Assembly (NCBI GenBank): GCA_018242725.1
Contig: JAFEBI010000018.1
Coordinates: 1-42,795, forward strand
Direction of reading: 5' to 3'
From: Nitrospira sp.
Lineage (GTDB): Bacteria > Nitrospirota > Nitrospiria > Nitrospirales > Nitrospiraceae
DNA length: 42,795 bases
Positions 1 through 8,290 of the stretch are shown in pieces. Within the stretch, counting starts at the first letter, position 1; each line of letters starts with the position of its first letter. The translations under genes and the position numbers were made by a program. The notes under the pieces are model-generated. The model was not told where the DNA came from. It saw only the letters and a program-made list of their open reading frames with translations, and did not search any database.

Positions 1-32
1 ACCTAGCCAGCGAAAGATTATAAATAGACTCT
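1..32. repeat. Left copy of a 32-base inverted repeat at the window ends (probable insertion-sequence end)
   Basis: The first 32 bases match the reverse complement of the last 32 bases at 30 of 32 positions, and the outer 24 are identical. Read from inside the window outward, the tip is GAGTCTATTTATAATC. The bases just inside are TCA here and TTA at the other end, which fits a TNA target. A GAG tip with a TNA target resembles the IS1031 group of the IS5 family; this is an inference from memory. No transposase lies inside the window, so the element body should be outside it. Confidence 0.6.
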
Positions 33-60
33 GAGGAATTAGCGGTATCATCCGTACCCC

Positions 61-1572
61 CTAACGTGCAGCTTTTTCGCTCAACGCCTTTCGCAGCTCC
101 ACCATGGCCAGCGTATCTCGTGCACAATACCGTAACAAGGCTTCTCGGATAGTCTCCCGTTCCACCCAATCGGTTTCGACGAAGACCATACGATAATACT
201 CCGCCGCTGCATGCCCGCCTTCTTGAATCGCCAGATCACCATATCCAAGCGATGGCACCACCGCCGGCAAGACGGATTTGATGGAATACGACCCGTGAAA
301 GGCAGGATGGTAGTAGTGGTCCTTGATTACGGGCAGCAAATCCCACAGCCGTTTCCCAATCTCTCGAAATGCGGATTTGAACTCAGGAAACGTGTCCGCC
401 AGTTGGCGAATGAGCCCGGCTTCGTACGCGGAGTACACCAGGATGCTGCCGGATTTGCCGAGGGACTCAATCAATGCCTCGGCCCAACGCCGGCGGGGTT
501 CAGACGCCTCGGCATGGAGAAACTCCTGATGCATGACCTCACCGGATTCGAGTTCGATGTGATTGGACCATTGAACGGGAAGGGCCTGATACGGCCTGGT
601 GGAGGGAAATCGCGGGACTGCCAACATCACGGTTTCCGCATCAAGATGGTGGATGGGATAACGGAGAGAACGAAGAAGTGAACCCAATTCCGATGAAACC
701 CATTCCACGTTGTTCTTGACCTTGTGCTGTGCATCAGACAGTCGGGTCCCCTCCGGAATATCGTCGATCGTCGTGACCCCCTGCCGGACCAGCTGACTGA
801 CCATCTCTTTCTTCCCCGGCAGGTGATAAATCCAGCGTTGCGGCTTGTCCTTTGTACAATGTGCCCAGAAAGGACATTCATAGGGACTGTGGCAATGCTG
901 ATCTGGCTCAATCATTGGAGCCTGTGCTCCCAACAACATGGCCTTCATGGCGCTGAGTCGTTCCACCACCAACATTCGTCGGGATGTCACGGCGTCCGAA
1001 ACATCTTCGACCGAAAAGAGTGCCTGCAAATCAACCGCACCCCCATCGTAACGATAGCCAGTGTTGATATGCATCAGGCAGGTCGCATCCAGTCTTACCC
1101 CGGAACCATGGACGATCGCGCTCTGGATCGACAAATCATCGAGATGGACATCTTTCACTCTTGTCGAGGATTTCACTTCAATCAAACGCCAGGATGAGGA
1201 TTCCCCCGAACCAGTCTTGACTCGCTCTAAAATATCGACGCGAACCAGCACCCCATCGTGCTCAAACGCTCCCTCAAAGATGGCAGGGATCGCAGAATCT
1301 TGAAGCAACCCGGCAGTCTCCGCGACTGCCGCCTCTCGCTGACGAAAGCCAGCCTTCACCAGGACGCCGCCGGGAAAGCGCTGTTGCGCCAGAACTCCGA
1401 TCTCGGTGCCCATATCCAAGATCGCCTGCGTCGACGCATCCGGCGGCGTTGCCAGAGCGGGCTGATGGATTTCCAAATAGAGTCGTTTGTGACATTGCAA
1501 TCCAGAGAGAAATTTTGATTTTGAAAGCCGCGGCGGGACGACGGCAGGAAAGAGTCCGTTCTGAGTATCCAC
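61..1572 (-). CDS. DUF2779 protein: Cas4-like PD-(D/E)XK nuclease with a C-terminal exonuclease-like domain
   Basis: A 503-residue protein starting at GTG, with AGGA about 8 bases upstream. The opening LSKSKFLSGLQCHKRLYLE is typical of DUF2779 proteins. The N-terminal half looks like a RecB/Cas4-type nuclease: D113 and E132-V-K134 form the PD-(D/E)XK signature. C27 with C227, C233 and C239 have the spacing of the Cas4/AddB iron-sulfur cluster, one early cysteine and three late ones. The C-terminal part, from about residue 305, begins with HLDAET (D311, E313) and ends with YCARDT (D486). This resembles a DnaQ/RNase H-fold exonuclease. No cas genes are nearby, so a CRISPR adaptation role is not implied; DNA repair or end processing is more plausible but unproven. 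It is divergent from the MATE gene, with a 76-base shared upstream region. Confidence 0.8.
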   Translation of the reverse strand: MDTQNGLFPAVVPPRLSKSKFLSGLQCHKRLYLEIHQPALATPPDASTQAILDMGTEIGVLAQQRFPGGVLVKAGFRQREAAVAETAGLLQDSAIPAIFEGAFEHDGVLVRVDILERVKTGSGESSSWRLIEVKSSTRVKDVHLDDLSIQSAIVHGSGVRLDATCLMHINTGYRYDGGAVDLQALFSVEDVSDAVTSRRMLVVERLSAMKAMLLGAQAPMIEPDQHCHSPYECPFWAHCTKDKPQRWIYHLPGKKEMVSQLVRQGVTTIDDIPEGTRLSDAQHKVKNNVEWVSSELGSLLRSLRYPIHHLDAETVMLAVPRFPSTRPYQALPVQWSNHIELESGEVMHQEFLHAEASEPRRRWAEALIESLGKSGSILVYSAYEAGLIRQLADTFPEFKSAFREIGKRLWDLLPVIKDHYYHPAFHGSYSIKSVLPAVVPSLGYGDLAIQEGGHAAAEYYRMVFVETDWVERETIREALLRYCARDTLAMVELRKALSEKAAR

Positions 1573-1648
1573 TCTCGGTTTCCTAGGTATGATGTGATCG
1601 CTGAATTCTCACATAGCCTACGAAGAATCTCTGCTAGGATAGCGCCCC

Positions 1649-2974
1649 ATGGGCAACGGTGTCACCCAAATCAGACGGTCCGTGATGGTCCTGGCCTTGC
1701 CCGTCACCGTCACCACGCTCTTACAGCGAGCCGAAGGCATTGTCGCCGTCTTTTTAGTCGGCGGATTGGGTGCCACGGCCATTGCCGCCGTGGGACTCGG
1801 CCAACTATTGGCCTTTGTGGCCGCCACACTGATGTCGGGCGTGTCCGTCGGGACGAACGTCGTCGTGGCCCAGCTCTGGGGCGCCAGACGGCGGCACGAT
1901 GCCGGAGAGGCCGCACGACATTTCCTCTGGCTGGCAATCGGGGCATCACTCGTCTTGGCTGGAGTCGGCATGGTCGGCAATCGGTTTGTAATGGAGGCCT
2001 TAGGCGCGGAACCGTCCGTTGTTGAGCTGGCCCTTCCCTATTCCACTCTTATCTTCTTCGTCTTTCCTTGCACAGTCCTCATTCAAGTGTCGGCAGCCGT
2101 GCTTCAGGGCTCCGGCGATACCAAAACACCCATGTACGGGTTGATTGGGGTCAACCTCTTGCATGTGCTGTTGGCCTATCCGCTCATCTATGGACTGGGA
2201 GAATTTCCGGCGTTCGGCCTCAAGGGCGCTGCCATTGCCGCTGGTGTGGCCGAAGCGGCCGGAGGCCTCTATCTCTTGCTCCGCTGCCGTCCGATCTTTA
2301 AAGAGTCCGCCACCGTGCGTCTCGATCTGATTCGATCGATTTGGAACGTCGGGGCATCGGTCTCCGGTGAGCGGATCGTTCAGCAGGCCGGCATTTTTGT
2401 CTATACCAAGCTGGTACTGCTCTACGGCACTGTGGCCTATGCCGCGCACCAGGTCGGTTTATCCATCGAATCGTTATCATTCCTGCCCGGCTATGGGCTG
2501 GCCATCGCCGCCGCCACGATGGTGGGGCAGAGTATCGGAGCGGGCAAGTATACGAGGGCGAAATTGGAGAATTGGGAAGCGAATCGGATAGCCATTGCCA
2601 TCATGACCTGCATGGGGCTCATCTTTTTCTTTTTCCCCTACGTGTTACTCCATGCCTTCACCACCGATGAGGCCGTGATCGAACTGGGAAGCATGTTTCT
2701 CAAGATCGTTGCACTCCTGCAAATCCCGCTCGCGCTCACCATGGTGCTTGCCGGATCCTTGCGCGGCGCCGGCGACACACGCTTCATTATGGGCGCCACG
2801 ATGATCGGCATGTGGGGTGTGCGCGTACCGTTGGCCCTCATCGCCGCTCTCTGGCTGCGGCAATCCATCTTGTTGATCTGGGCGGCAATGATCGCCGACT
2901 GGACCGTACGGATGGGACTGCTTCTCTGGCGGTATCAGTCGGAACGCTGGCGACAGATACAAGTGATTCGCTGA
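1649..2974 (+). CDS. MATE family multidrug/metabolite exporter
   Basis: A 441-residue inner-membrane protein of about 12 hydrophobic segments, the usual size for MATE transporters (NorM/DinF type). These use a sodium or proton gradient to expel cationic compounds. Features seen are the N-terminal VMVLALPVTVTTLLQRAEGI segment, a repeated two-half organisation, and the paired motifs VLQGSGDTKTPMYG near residue 150 and LAGSLRGAGDTRFIMG near residue 370. These are the equivalent loops of the two MATE halves. The start ATG has TAGGAT about 8 bases upstream. The gene ends 14 bases before the convergent SulP gene. The substrate cannot be told from sequence. Confidence 0.9.
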   Translation: MGNGVTQIRRSVMVLALPVTVTTLLQRAEGIVAVFLVGGLGATAIAAVGLGQLLAFVAATLMSGVSVGTNVVVAQLWGARRRHDAGEAARHFLWLAIGASLVLAGVGMVGNRFVMEALGAEPSVVELALPYSTLIFFVFPCTVLIQVSAAVLQGSGDTKTPMYGLIGVNLLHVLLAYPLIYGLGEFPAFGLKGAAIAAGVAEAAGGLYLLLRCRPIFKESATVRLDLIRSIWNVGASVSGERIVQQAGIFVYTKLVLLYGTVAYAAHQVGLSIESLSFLPGYGLAIAAATMVGQSIGAGKYTRAKLENWEANRIAIAIMTCMGLIFFFFPYVLLHAFTTDEAVIELGSMFLKIVALLQIPLALTMVLAGSLRGAGDTRFIMGATMIGMWGVRVPLALIAALWLRQSILLIWAAMIADWTVRMGLLLWRYQSERWRQIQVIR

Positions 2975-2988
2975 AGGGCAAGAGGCGG

Positions 2989-5241
2989 TCATGCGGTCCT
3001 CTGTATCCCCATCTCGCCTAGTCCATCTTCGACCACAAACTCTATCCCCCCAGTGGTAATGTCATACATGGCGCCGACGATCGCGATACGTCGTTCCCGA
3101 ACCAAGTTGTCGAGCGTCCGACTCTGCTGGCGTAGTTCTTTGACCGCGCGCAGGACATTTCCTCTTGAGACGACATTCGCCATCGCCGCGAGCTCAGATG
3201 TGGATGGTTCTTCGGTTGAATAGCTGGTGACCCCCGTTGCAGCTCGCTGGATCTCGTTCACAATCACATCTAAATGCTGACATCCTGTCGTGTCGGCAGC
3301 CGTCAGCTGCGAGCCGAAGAGTTTCACCGCGGTGGAGACCGCCCCGCATCCGGTATGCCCTATCACGATCATGAGCTTTGCCCCTGCCACCGCACACCCG
3401 TATTCCGCACTTGCCAACACCTCCCGACTTATGATGTTGCCGGCCACACGGATACTAAAAATGTCTCCCATGCCGAGATCGAAGATTAACTCCACAGGCG
3501 TGCGGGAATCGATGCAACTGAGTGCGACAGCCAGCGGATGTTGGCTGACTGCCGTGGCCTGAACCTGCCGACTAAAGTCTCTGGTCAGGCGCCGCCCCGT
3601 GCGAGCTCGCTCGTGACCGTCCTGCAGGATCTGCAGGACCTGCCGCGGAGTGATGGTGTGTTGAAGTTCACCGGTCGCATAATCCACATAGCGAATCTGG
3701 TCCTCAAAACGGTACTCACTTGGAAATCCGATGAGACTCACCTCGATCCCGTTAGCCGGTCCCGTTTGTTCTTCAAAGTCCCGAATCAAGTCACGCACAT
3801 CCGGATCGATGTAGTCCGTGCTTTGCGCATCGAGAAGTACACGGCCATTGCTGGGTATGTCACTCAACGCGGTGGCAAGGGCGGCACGATTCAGGAAGCT
3901 GACCTGGTTGGCCAATTCGATATGCACCACATCACCACCGAGATGCTTTTCGACTACACGGTGCACTGGACGCCGCATGTTGCTGTTCAGAATAAACCCG
4001 ACGGCCACGAGCAATCCGATCACGATACCGATCAAAAGATCAGTGAACACGATGGCACTCACGGTTGCCGCAAACGGGATGAATTGGTACCGACCCTCAC
4101 TCCACATGCGCTTGATGAGAGATGGGCTGGCCAGTTTGATACCGGTCATCAACAAAATAGCCGCCAGGCATGATAAGGGGATGGTATTCAACCAGGCCGG
4201 AATGAGCGGAACACTGATGAGAAGCAAGATGCCGTGAATCATCGTAGCCAGTTTCGTTTTGCCGCCGGCGTTGACATTCACCGAGCTACGAATGATCACG
4301 GAGGTGATCGGAAGTCCGCCGATCAATCCGCAAGCCACATTCCCTATGCCTTGAGCGAACAGCTCTTGGTTCGGCGGCGACGTGCGTTGTTGTGGATCAA
4401 TCCGGTCAACGGCCTTGAGATTCAGCAAGGTTTCCAGAGAGGCCACGATCGCCAACGTCATCCCCGCGGTATAGATCGCAGGATTTGTCCACTGAGAGAA
4501 GTCAGGTCGAGGAAGAAGTCCGAACAACTCAACCAGGTCACCCGCCACCGGCACCTGAACCAGATGGCTCGGCTTGATGATCCACGGCTCGCCGAGGTGT
4601 TCAAACCATAAACCAGCTCCGATACCGAACAACACCACGGCAACGGGAGCGGGAAAGAGAGACGTCTTTAGCGGCTTCCAGCTGCCCCAGAGAACGAGCA
4701 ATGCAACAGACGCCATCCCGACAATGGCGGCACCTAGTTGGAAGTCTCCGAACATGCGAAAGAGTTCGGAAAACGTCGTTTCAAGATCAGGTTGAGAAAA
4801 AGACAGGTCGCCTTCCGGATCGGAGTCATGTCCGACAAGGTGGGGAATCTGTTTAAAGATGATGATCAGACCGATCGCGGCCAACAACCCTTTGATCACG
4901 CTGGAGGGAAAGAATTCGGAGATGAACCCTCCCTTGACGATGCCGAGGCCGACTTGGATCATTCCAGCAAGGATCACAGCCATCAGAAAGGCGGAGAACG
5001 AACCGAGCGAGAGAATTTGTGCCGCCACGACTGCCGACAGTCCCGCAGCCGGGCCGCTCACACTGGTATGGGATCCACTGAGGAGTCCCACCATGGTGCC
5101 GCCGATAATGCCGGCTACTACCCCTGCCATTAATGGAGCGCCGGAAGCCAAGGCGATCCCCAGGCAGAGCGGGAGCGCCACAAAAAACACCACAAGGCCT
5201 GATTTCGCATCGGCCAAGACGGTAGAAACCGTACTACTCAT
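2989..5241 (-). CDS. SulP anion transporter fused to a beta-class carbonic anhydrase (probable bicarbonate transporter)
   Basis: A 750-residue three-part protein. Residues 1-420 are a hydrophobic SulP (SLC26) transporter with the signature region around SGSHTSVSGPAAGLSAVVAA. Residues 430-525 form a STAS-like domain (LLDAQSTDYID). Residues 535-745 are a beta-carbonic anhydrase with all expected zinc and catalytic residues: C576 and the D578/R580 dyad in SCIDSR, then H629 and C632 in GHTGCGA. SulP-carbonic anhydrase fusions are known. The enzyme sits on the cytoplasmic side and interconverts CO2 and bicarbonate at the transporter, so bicarbonate uptake is the likely role (inference). That would suit an autotroph. 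The start ATG is preceded by AAGGAC. The carbonic anhydrase looks active. Confidence 0.9.
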   Translation of the reverse strand: MSSTVSTVLADAKSGLVVFFVALPLCLGIALASGAPLMAGVVAGIIGGTMVGLLSGSHTSVSGPAAGLSAVVAAQILSLGSFSAFLMAVILAGMIQVGLGIVKGGFISEFFPSSVIKGLLAAIGLIIIFKQIPHLVGHDSDPEGDLSFSQPDLETTFSELFRMFGDFQLGAAIVGMASVALLVLWGSWKPLKTSLFPAPVAVVLFGIGAGLWFEHLGEPWIIKPSHLVQVPVAGDLVELFGLLPRPDFSQWTNPAIYTAGMTLAIVASLETLLNLKAVDRIDPQQRTSPPNQELFAQGIGNVACGLIGGLPITSVIIRSSVNVNAGGKTKLATMIHGILLLISVPLIPAWLNTIPLSCLAAILLMTGIKLASPSLIKRMWSEGRYQFIPFAATVSAIVFTDLLIGIVIGLLVAVGFILNSNMRRPVHRVVEKHLGGDVVHIELANQVSFLNRAALATALSDIPSNGRVLLDAQSTDYIDPDVRDLIRDFEEQTGPANGIEVSLIGFPSEYRFEDQIRYVDYATGELQHTITPRQVLQILQDGHERARTGRRLTRDFSRQVQATAVSQHPLAVALSCIDSRTPVELIFDLGMGDIFSIRVAGNIISREVLASAEYGCAVAGAKLMIVIGHTGCGAVSTAVKLFGSQLTAADTTGCQHLDVIVNEIQRAATGVTSYSTEEPSTSELAAMANVVSRGNVLRAVKELRQQSRTLDNLVRERRIAIVGAMYDITTGGIEFVVEDGLGEMGIQRTA

Positions 5242-5819
5242 CGGTGGGTCCTTAACCTATACCTCATTGCGAAGGTGGTCGGCAGTATCGTATGTCAAAT
5301 GCCCCGTGTGCTGGCCATAGTGATAACGCCTCTCGTTTCATTACCGCCCCTCGGATCGATCCAGTCTGATGGGGTGCTTCTCCAATGATCTGAGTGGAAC
5401 CCTAGAGGTTGAACACCGGTTTCCGCTCAGCAGTTGATCATGATTCGCACGGCTGAATTCTTGCCCATGAAGAACATGACGCGAAATCCACTCAGTCATG
5501 AACCCCAGCTGCATCTACAGCATCGCGGTTCCCAGCGAGGTACATTCCCCTGGCCGTATCTCAAAGCGCCCCTTGCCAAGTCCCCTCAGGGCTATGGAGC
5601 CTCATGGTTGTGACATGGTAGGCCTCCACAGGAAGTCTCACTACAAATGGGGCATCTGAATGATAGACGGCATACCAACTTCCCGCAGGTAACCGAATCG
5701 TCTTCCAGAATCGCTGATCGTTTTTGACACACACCGAATTCGACACTGCATAAAATCCCTCAGAACAAGGCGCTTCACGCAGACTGTCTCAACGTGGTCG
5801 TGTGAGTTGAATGGAACGG
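5242..5819. other. Intergenic stretch with no convincing gene
   Basis: This is the upstream region of the SulP fusion gene. A minus-strand reading frame at 5561-5746 (61 codons, GTG start, no clear ribosome site) encodes a protein-like stretch (FWKTIRLPAGSWYAVYHSDA). It could be a real small gene or a decayed end of one; I cannot support either. A minus-strand TTGACA lies near 5293-5298 without a good partner -10 box. Confidence 0.4.
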
Positions 5820-6119
5820 CTAGAGGGAGGGCGGATGAAATACTGATGCAGTCAAGATCGGCAAGCGTAGCACGCGATGGGACTCAGTGACAAAAGTGAG
5901 AAGTGTAGGCCGCTCCACCTCGGCTGAGAAGGACACAGCCGAATGATCCTCCGAAACGGGCTCCACCTTCACAAGAACATCAGAGCTCAGCAGGTCCATG
6001 AACGTGGCCGGTACTCCAAGCATCTGCACGACTACGCAGACGCAGAGCAGCATGACCAAACATGCTACCCCCCTTACTCCCGATAAGAAGCATACATCTC
6101 TGCTCTTCATCGAACTCAT
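5820..6119 (-). CDS. Small single-pass membrane protein ending in FHPP, copy A
   Basis: A 99-residue protein of no family I can name. From the N-terminus it has a short basic head (MSSMKSRD), one strongly hydrophobic segment at about residues 15-33 containing the string CLVMLLCVCVVVQMLG, an acidic/serine-rich middle, and the C-terminus LPILTASVFHPPSL. It is clearly paralogous to the gene at 7436-7729, which has the same layout and length. In both proteins exactly 31 residues precede the Q/E-MLG-x-P segment when the start at 6119 is used here, which supports that start over an upstream one at 6419. The ribosome-binding site is weak. The C-terminal tail probably lies outside the inner membrane or in the periplasm. 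Function unknown. Confidence 0.6.
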   Translation of the reverse strand: MSSMKSRDVCFLSGVRGVACLVMLLCVCVVVQMLGVPATFMDLLSSDVLVKVEPVSEDHSAVSFSAEVERPTLLTFVTESHRVLRLPILTASVFHPPSL

Positions 6120-6415
6120 ACTGTCACTGTACCATATGGGAAATGCGCTGTCATGCACGCGGTCAATATGACCTCGGTGGATGCCGGTTGCGGAACGCAC
6201 AGATCCTTCCAACACTCGATTGATCGTCAACCTTTGGACTGAGGTTGAAAACATAACGACGGCATCTGTGATCTTCACGAGGTCGTTACGGGATGGACTT
6301 GGCGGCAAAAAGGCCTGCGAGACAGAAATACCGCTGTGCGGGCAGTAAACTCTCGGAAGAGGCTGAGCCGCCTGATCTGGCGCACGACACTCATCCAATC
6401 TGCTGCTCCATGTCG

Positions 6416-6754
6416 TCAATTCCGCTCATGAATCCGCTTCGACTTCACTTTTTCTCCTTCTACATCAATAGCCGTCCCGGTCTGAGCATCAAGGTGAATC
6501 TCCATAACCTGTTTCTCCGGCGTGACGACTTCGACTGCCCAAATCAACCGATCGTGTTTCTGCGCTAACCTGACTTCAATCACGACACCGGATACTTTCT
6601 CAGACGCAATCGCGATCGCCTCCACGATCGAAACTTTCGCTGAGGCTGCCTTCTCAAATTTATTCGGCTCCGCCAATACATGCTCAATCATCATTGTTCC
6701 GACTGCCACCACAATCGTAACCGAAGCGACCTGTATGAATAATGTTTTCCGCAT
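6416..6754 (-). CDS. Secreted or periplasmic PepSY-domain protein
   Basis: A 112-residue protein with an N-terminal signal-like segment (MRKTLFIQVASVTIVVAVGT, predicted cleavage near residue 28). One PepSY-like unit follows: SIVEAIAIASEKVSG, then a beta-rich part containing WAVEVVTPEKQVMEIHLDAQTG. PepSY domains of this size usually act outside the cytoplasm, often as regulators or inhibitors of proteases or as parts of redox and metal systems. The exact role is unknown. The start ATG at 6754 is at the expected distance from the signal sequence. Its stop is about 300 bases upstream of the FHPP gene start on the same strand, so co-transcription is possible. Confidence 0.75.
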   Translation of the reverse strand: MRKTLFIQVASVTIVVAVGTMMIEHVLAEPNKFEKAASAKVSIVEAIAIASEKVSGVVIEVRLAQKHDRLIWAVEVVTPEKQVMEIHLDAQTGTAIDVEGEKVKSKRIHERN

Positions 6755-6805
6755 GCCTTCCTCTGTGACCTGGTCCTGACCTTCGACGCATTTCAGCCAT
6801 TACGC

Positions 6806-7003
6806 TCACCAAAGCTGCTCTCGCAATGTTTTCCTGGTCCTTTCAATGTAATCACGACGCATGGGATCAATCTCATTCGGGCGACTCCTCACGAGGTAGC
6901 CACAGCCAGAGTCAGGGCCGATGTACAGTGAGCCCAGCCACGGCGCTCGGACGAATACAAAGTTGGCAATCTCGAGTTCGAAGTGCTTTGCTTTAAATAG
7001 CAT
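6806..7003 (-). CDS. Small hypothetical protein
   Basis: A 65-residue reading frame of unrecognised family. The start chosen is the ATG at 7003, because TAGGTGG sits just upstream at good spacing; the GTG at 7009 falls within that ribosome site. The protein is mixed alpha/beta in character with no signal peptide or membrane segment. It contains aromatic-rich stretches (FVFVRAPWLGSLYIGPDSGC) and a basic C-terminus (RRDYIERTRKTLREQLW). It lies upstream of the PepSY gene on the same strand, about 50 bases away, so the two may be transcribed together. It could be a genuine small gene or the end of an older one. Confidence 0.5.
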   Translation of the reverse strand: MLFKAKHFELEIANFVFVRAPWLGSLYIGPDSGCGYLVRSRPNEIDPMRRDYIERTRKTLREQLW

Positions 7004-7009
7004 GGCCAC

Positions 7010-7435
7010 CTACTATTTCTCTCAGTTTGAATTGATGGCCCCTACACCATTACACGAGTGGGGGCATGACCCCTGACAGCTTGCACAGCGACTGCTGGAA
7101 CCAGCATCGGTTCATCGGTGAGACTGACCCAATTGCTGTACATATTATGGAATTGGACGGATCGAAATTGTTTCGCTTATTGGATGTTGACAGTTGCAGA
7201 TCTGCACCGCAGACCTTTTAGACAAAGCCATCACCAGCTGCCTCTATTTTACAATTGAGCAGAGATTCCTCGACCGGTCCCTTCTCGGCTCGAGTCCAGA
7301 CCCGGTGAGGTACGATCGGTTCATACGCTCCAGACTGGGCAACTGCCACGGACGCATTAAACATTCCCGGGAACACAACACGGGTGACCGTCCCGGTAAA
7401 ACGTGTGCTGCCGGTTAATAGGGCGCTAATGAAGA
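7010..7435. other. Intergenic stretch with no gene seen
   Basis: About 425 bases without a convincing reading frame, RNA gene or repeat. A plus-strand frame at 7194-7418 has no ribosome site and no protein-like composition, so it is not called. Confidence 0.5.
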
Positions 7436-7729
7436 CTACGATTGAGGAGGATGAAAGACAGCGGTCGAGAAGATTGGAAGATGCCAGGGAGATTGACTCT
7501 CCACACGAAAACGAGAGTGGCTCGGAAAACCCGGTTCCGGTGTAGTCGGAGGAATAGTGAAATCTTCAGAGAGGGATTCCACAGGAGTGTCTGACGTCAG
7601 CAGACCGAGTAAGGTGACGGGAGCTCCCAGCATTTCAAACAGCACGCAGATACAGATGAAAAGGATCAGCACCGCAGAAACTGTCTCCTCCGAAACGAAC
7701 CTTCGTCTGATGCTGTTGATCCAATGCAT
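7436..7729 (-). CDS. Small single-pass membrane protein ending in FHPP, copy B
   Basis: A 97-residue paralogue of the protein at 5820-6119. Layout: basic head MHWINSIRRRF, one hydrophobic segment (VSAVLILFICICVLFEMLG), the shared G-x-P-x-T-x-x-x-L-L-x-S-D stretch just after the membrane segment (GAPVTLLGLLTSD against GVPATFMDLLSSD in the other copy), a proline/serine-rich middle, and the C-terminus LPIFSTAVFHPPQS. The start at 7729 makes the distance to E/Q-MLG identical in both copies (31 residues). An upstream ATG at 7765 is possible. The conserved end and divergent middle suggest that the two ends carry the function. Function unknown. Confidence 0.6.
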   Translation of the reverse strand: MHWINSIRRRFVSEETVSAVLILFICICVLFEMLGAPVTLLGLLTSDTPVESLSEDFTIPPTTPEPGFPSHSRFRVESQSPWHLPIFSTAVFHPPQS

Positions 7730-7873
7730 GCTACGCACTATACTTAAGCACAGACGCGTGGGCAAGCAGTATCCTCTCCCACGCGCAATGAGGCAAAACC
7801 ATAGCCTGCCGTACCGTTATGGTGAATGCTGATGCAGCCATAAGGGTTGTTCCCACTGTCTGCAGCAAGAGGT

Positions 7874-8221
7874 TTAGGTCCTTCGTTGATCCGACCAGGC
7901 AAAGGCCGCCCCAAAGCAGCTGCCAGCCACGGCGGCTTGGATGAAGGCGTTGTCGGCGGGACCGGCGATAGCCCACCACACGATGGCTGCCAGCAACCCT
8001 GAGACTCCACCAAGGAGAATCTTGCCCCCCGCCAACTTGAGCCAATCCGTGAGGGTTACCCAGGCGACCATATATACCACACCAGCCGCAATCGAGGCCC
8101 AGAGATGCATGAGGTCACGGTTAAAAAACCAAACCTGGACTGCGCCGGCGAGACCTCCAAGAATGAGGCCCGTGACGGCTCGTTTGATAAAGATCGAATA
8201 GTGAAACGTTGAATCAGACAA
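7874..8221 (-). CDS. Hypothetical integral membrane protein
   Basis: A 115-residue protein with about four hydrophobic helices (near residues 13-32, 38-56, 66-86 and 90-108), many glycine and alanine residues and short loops. The composition GLILGGLAGAVQVW and LLGGVSGLLAAIVWWAIAG is typical of small polytopic inner-membrane proteins. I recognise no catalytic or binding motif. The start ATG at 8221 puts a short polar head before the first helix. It lies downstream of the SGNH hydrolase gene on the same strand with a 69-base gap, so it may be the last gene of that transcript. Confidence 0.65.
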   Translation of the reverse strand: MSDSTFHYSIFIKRAVTGLILGGLAGAVQVWFFNRDLMHLWASIAAGVVYMVAWVTLTDWLKLAGGKILLGGVSGLLAAIVWWAIAGPADNAFIQAAVAGSCFGAAFAWSDQRRT

Positions 8222-8290
8222 TTCACCCTCCCTCTGCGATCAAGCCTGCCCCCACAACAGCTGCCTGTCGAGTGATGACAGGAGAAGCAC

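Noticed and set aside
61..1572. CRISPR-Cas association of the Cas4-like nuclease
   Set aside because: No repeat array or other cas gene in the window.
6120..6419. Upstream 100-codon extension of the FHPP protein copy A
   Set aside because: The extension has no membrane or domain character, and the paralogue aligns only from the start at 6119.
7194..7418. Plus-strand 74-codon frame in the gap after the small hypothetical gene
   Set aside because: No ribosome site, and composition is not protein-like.
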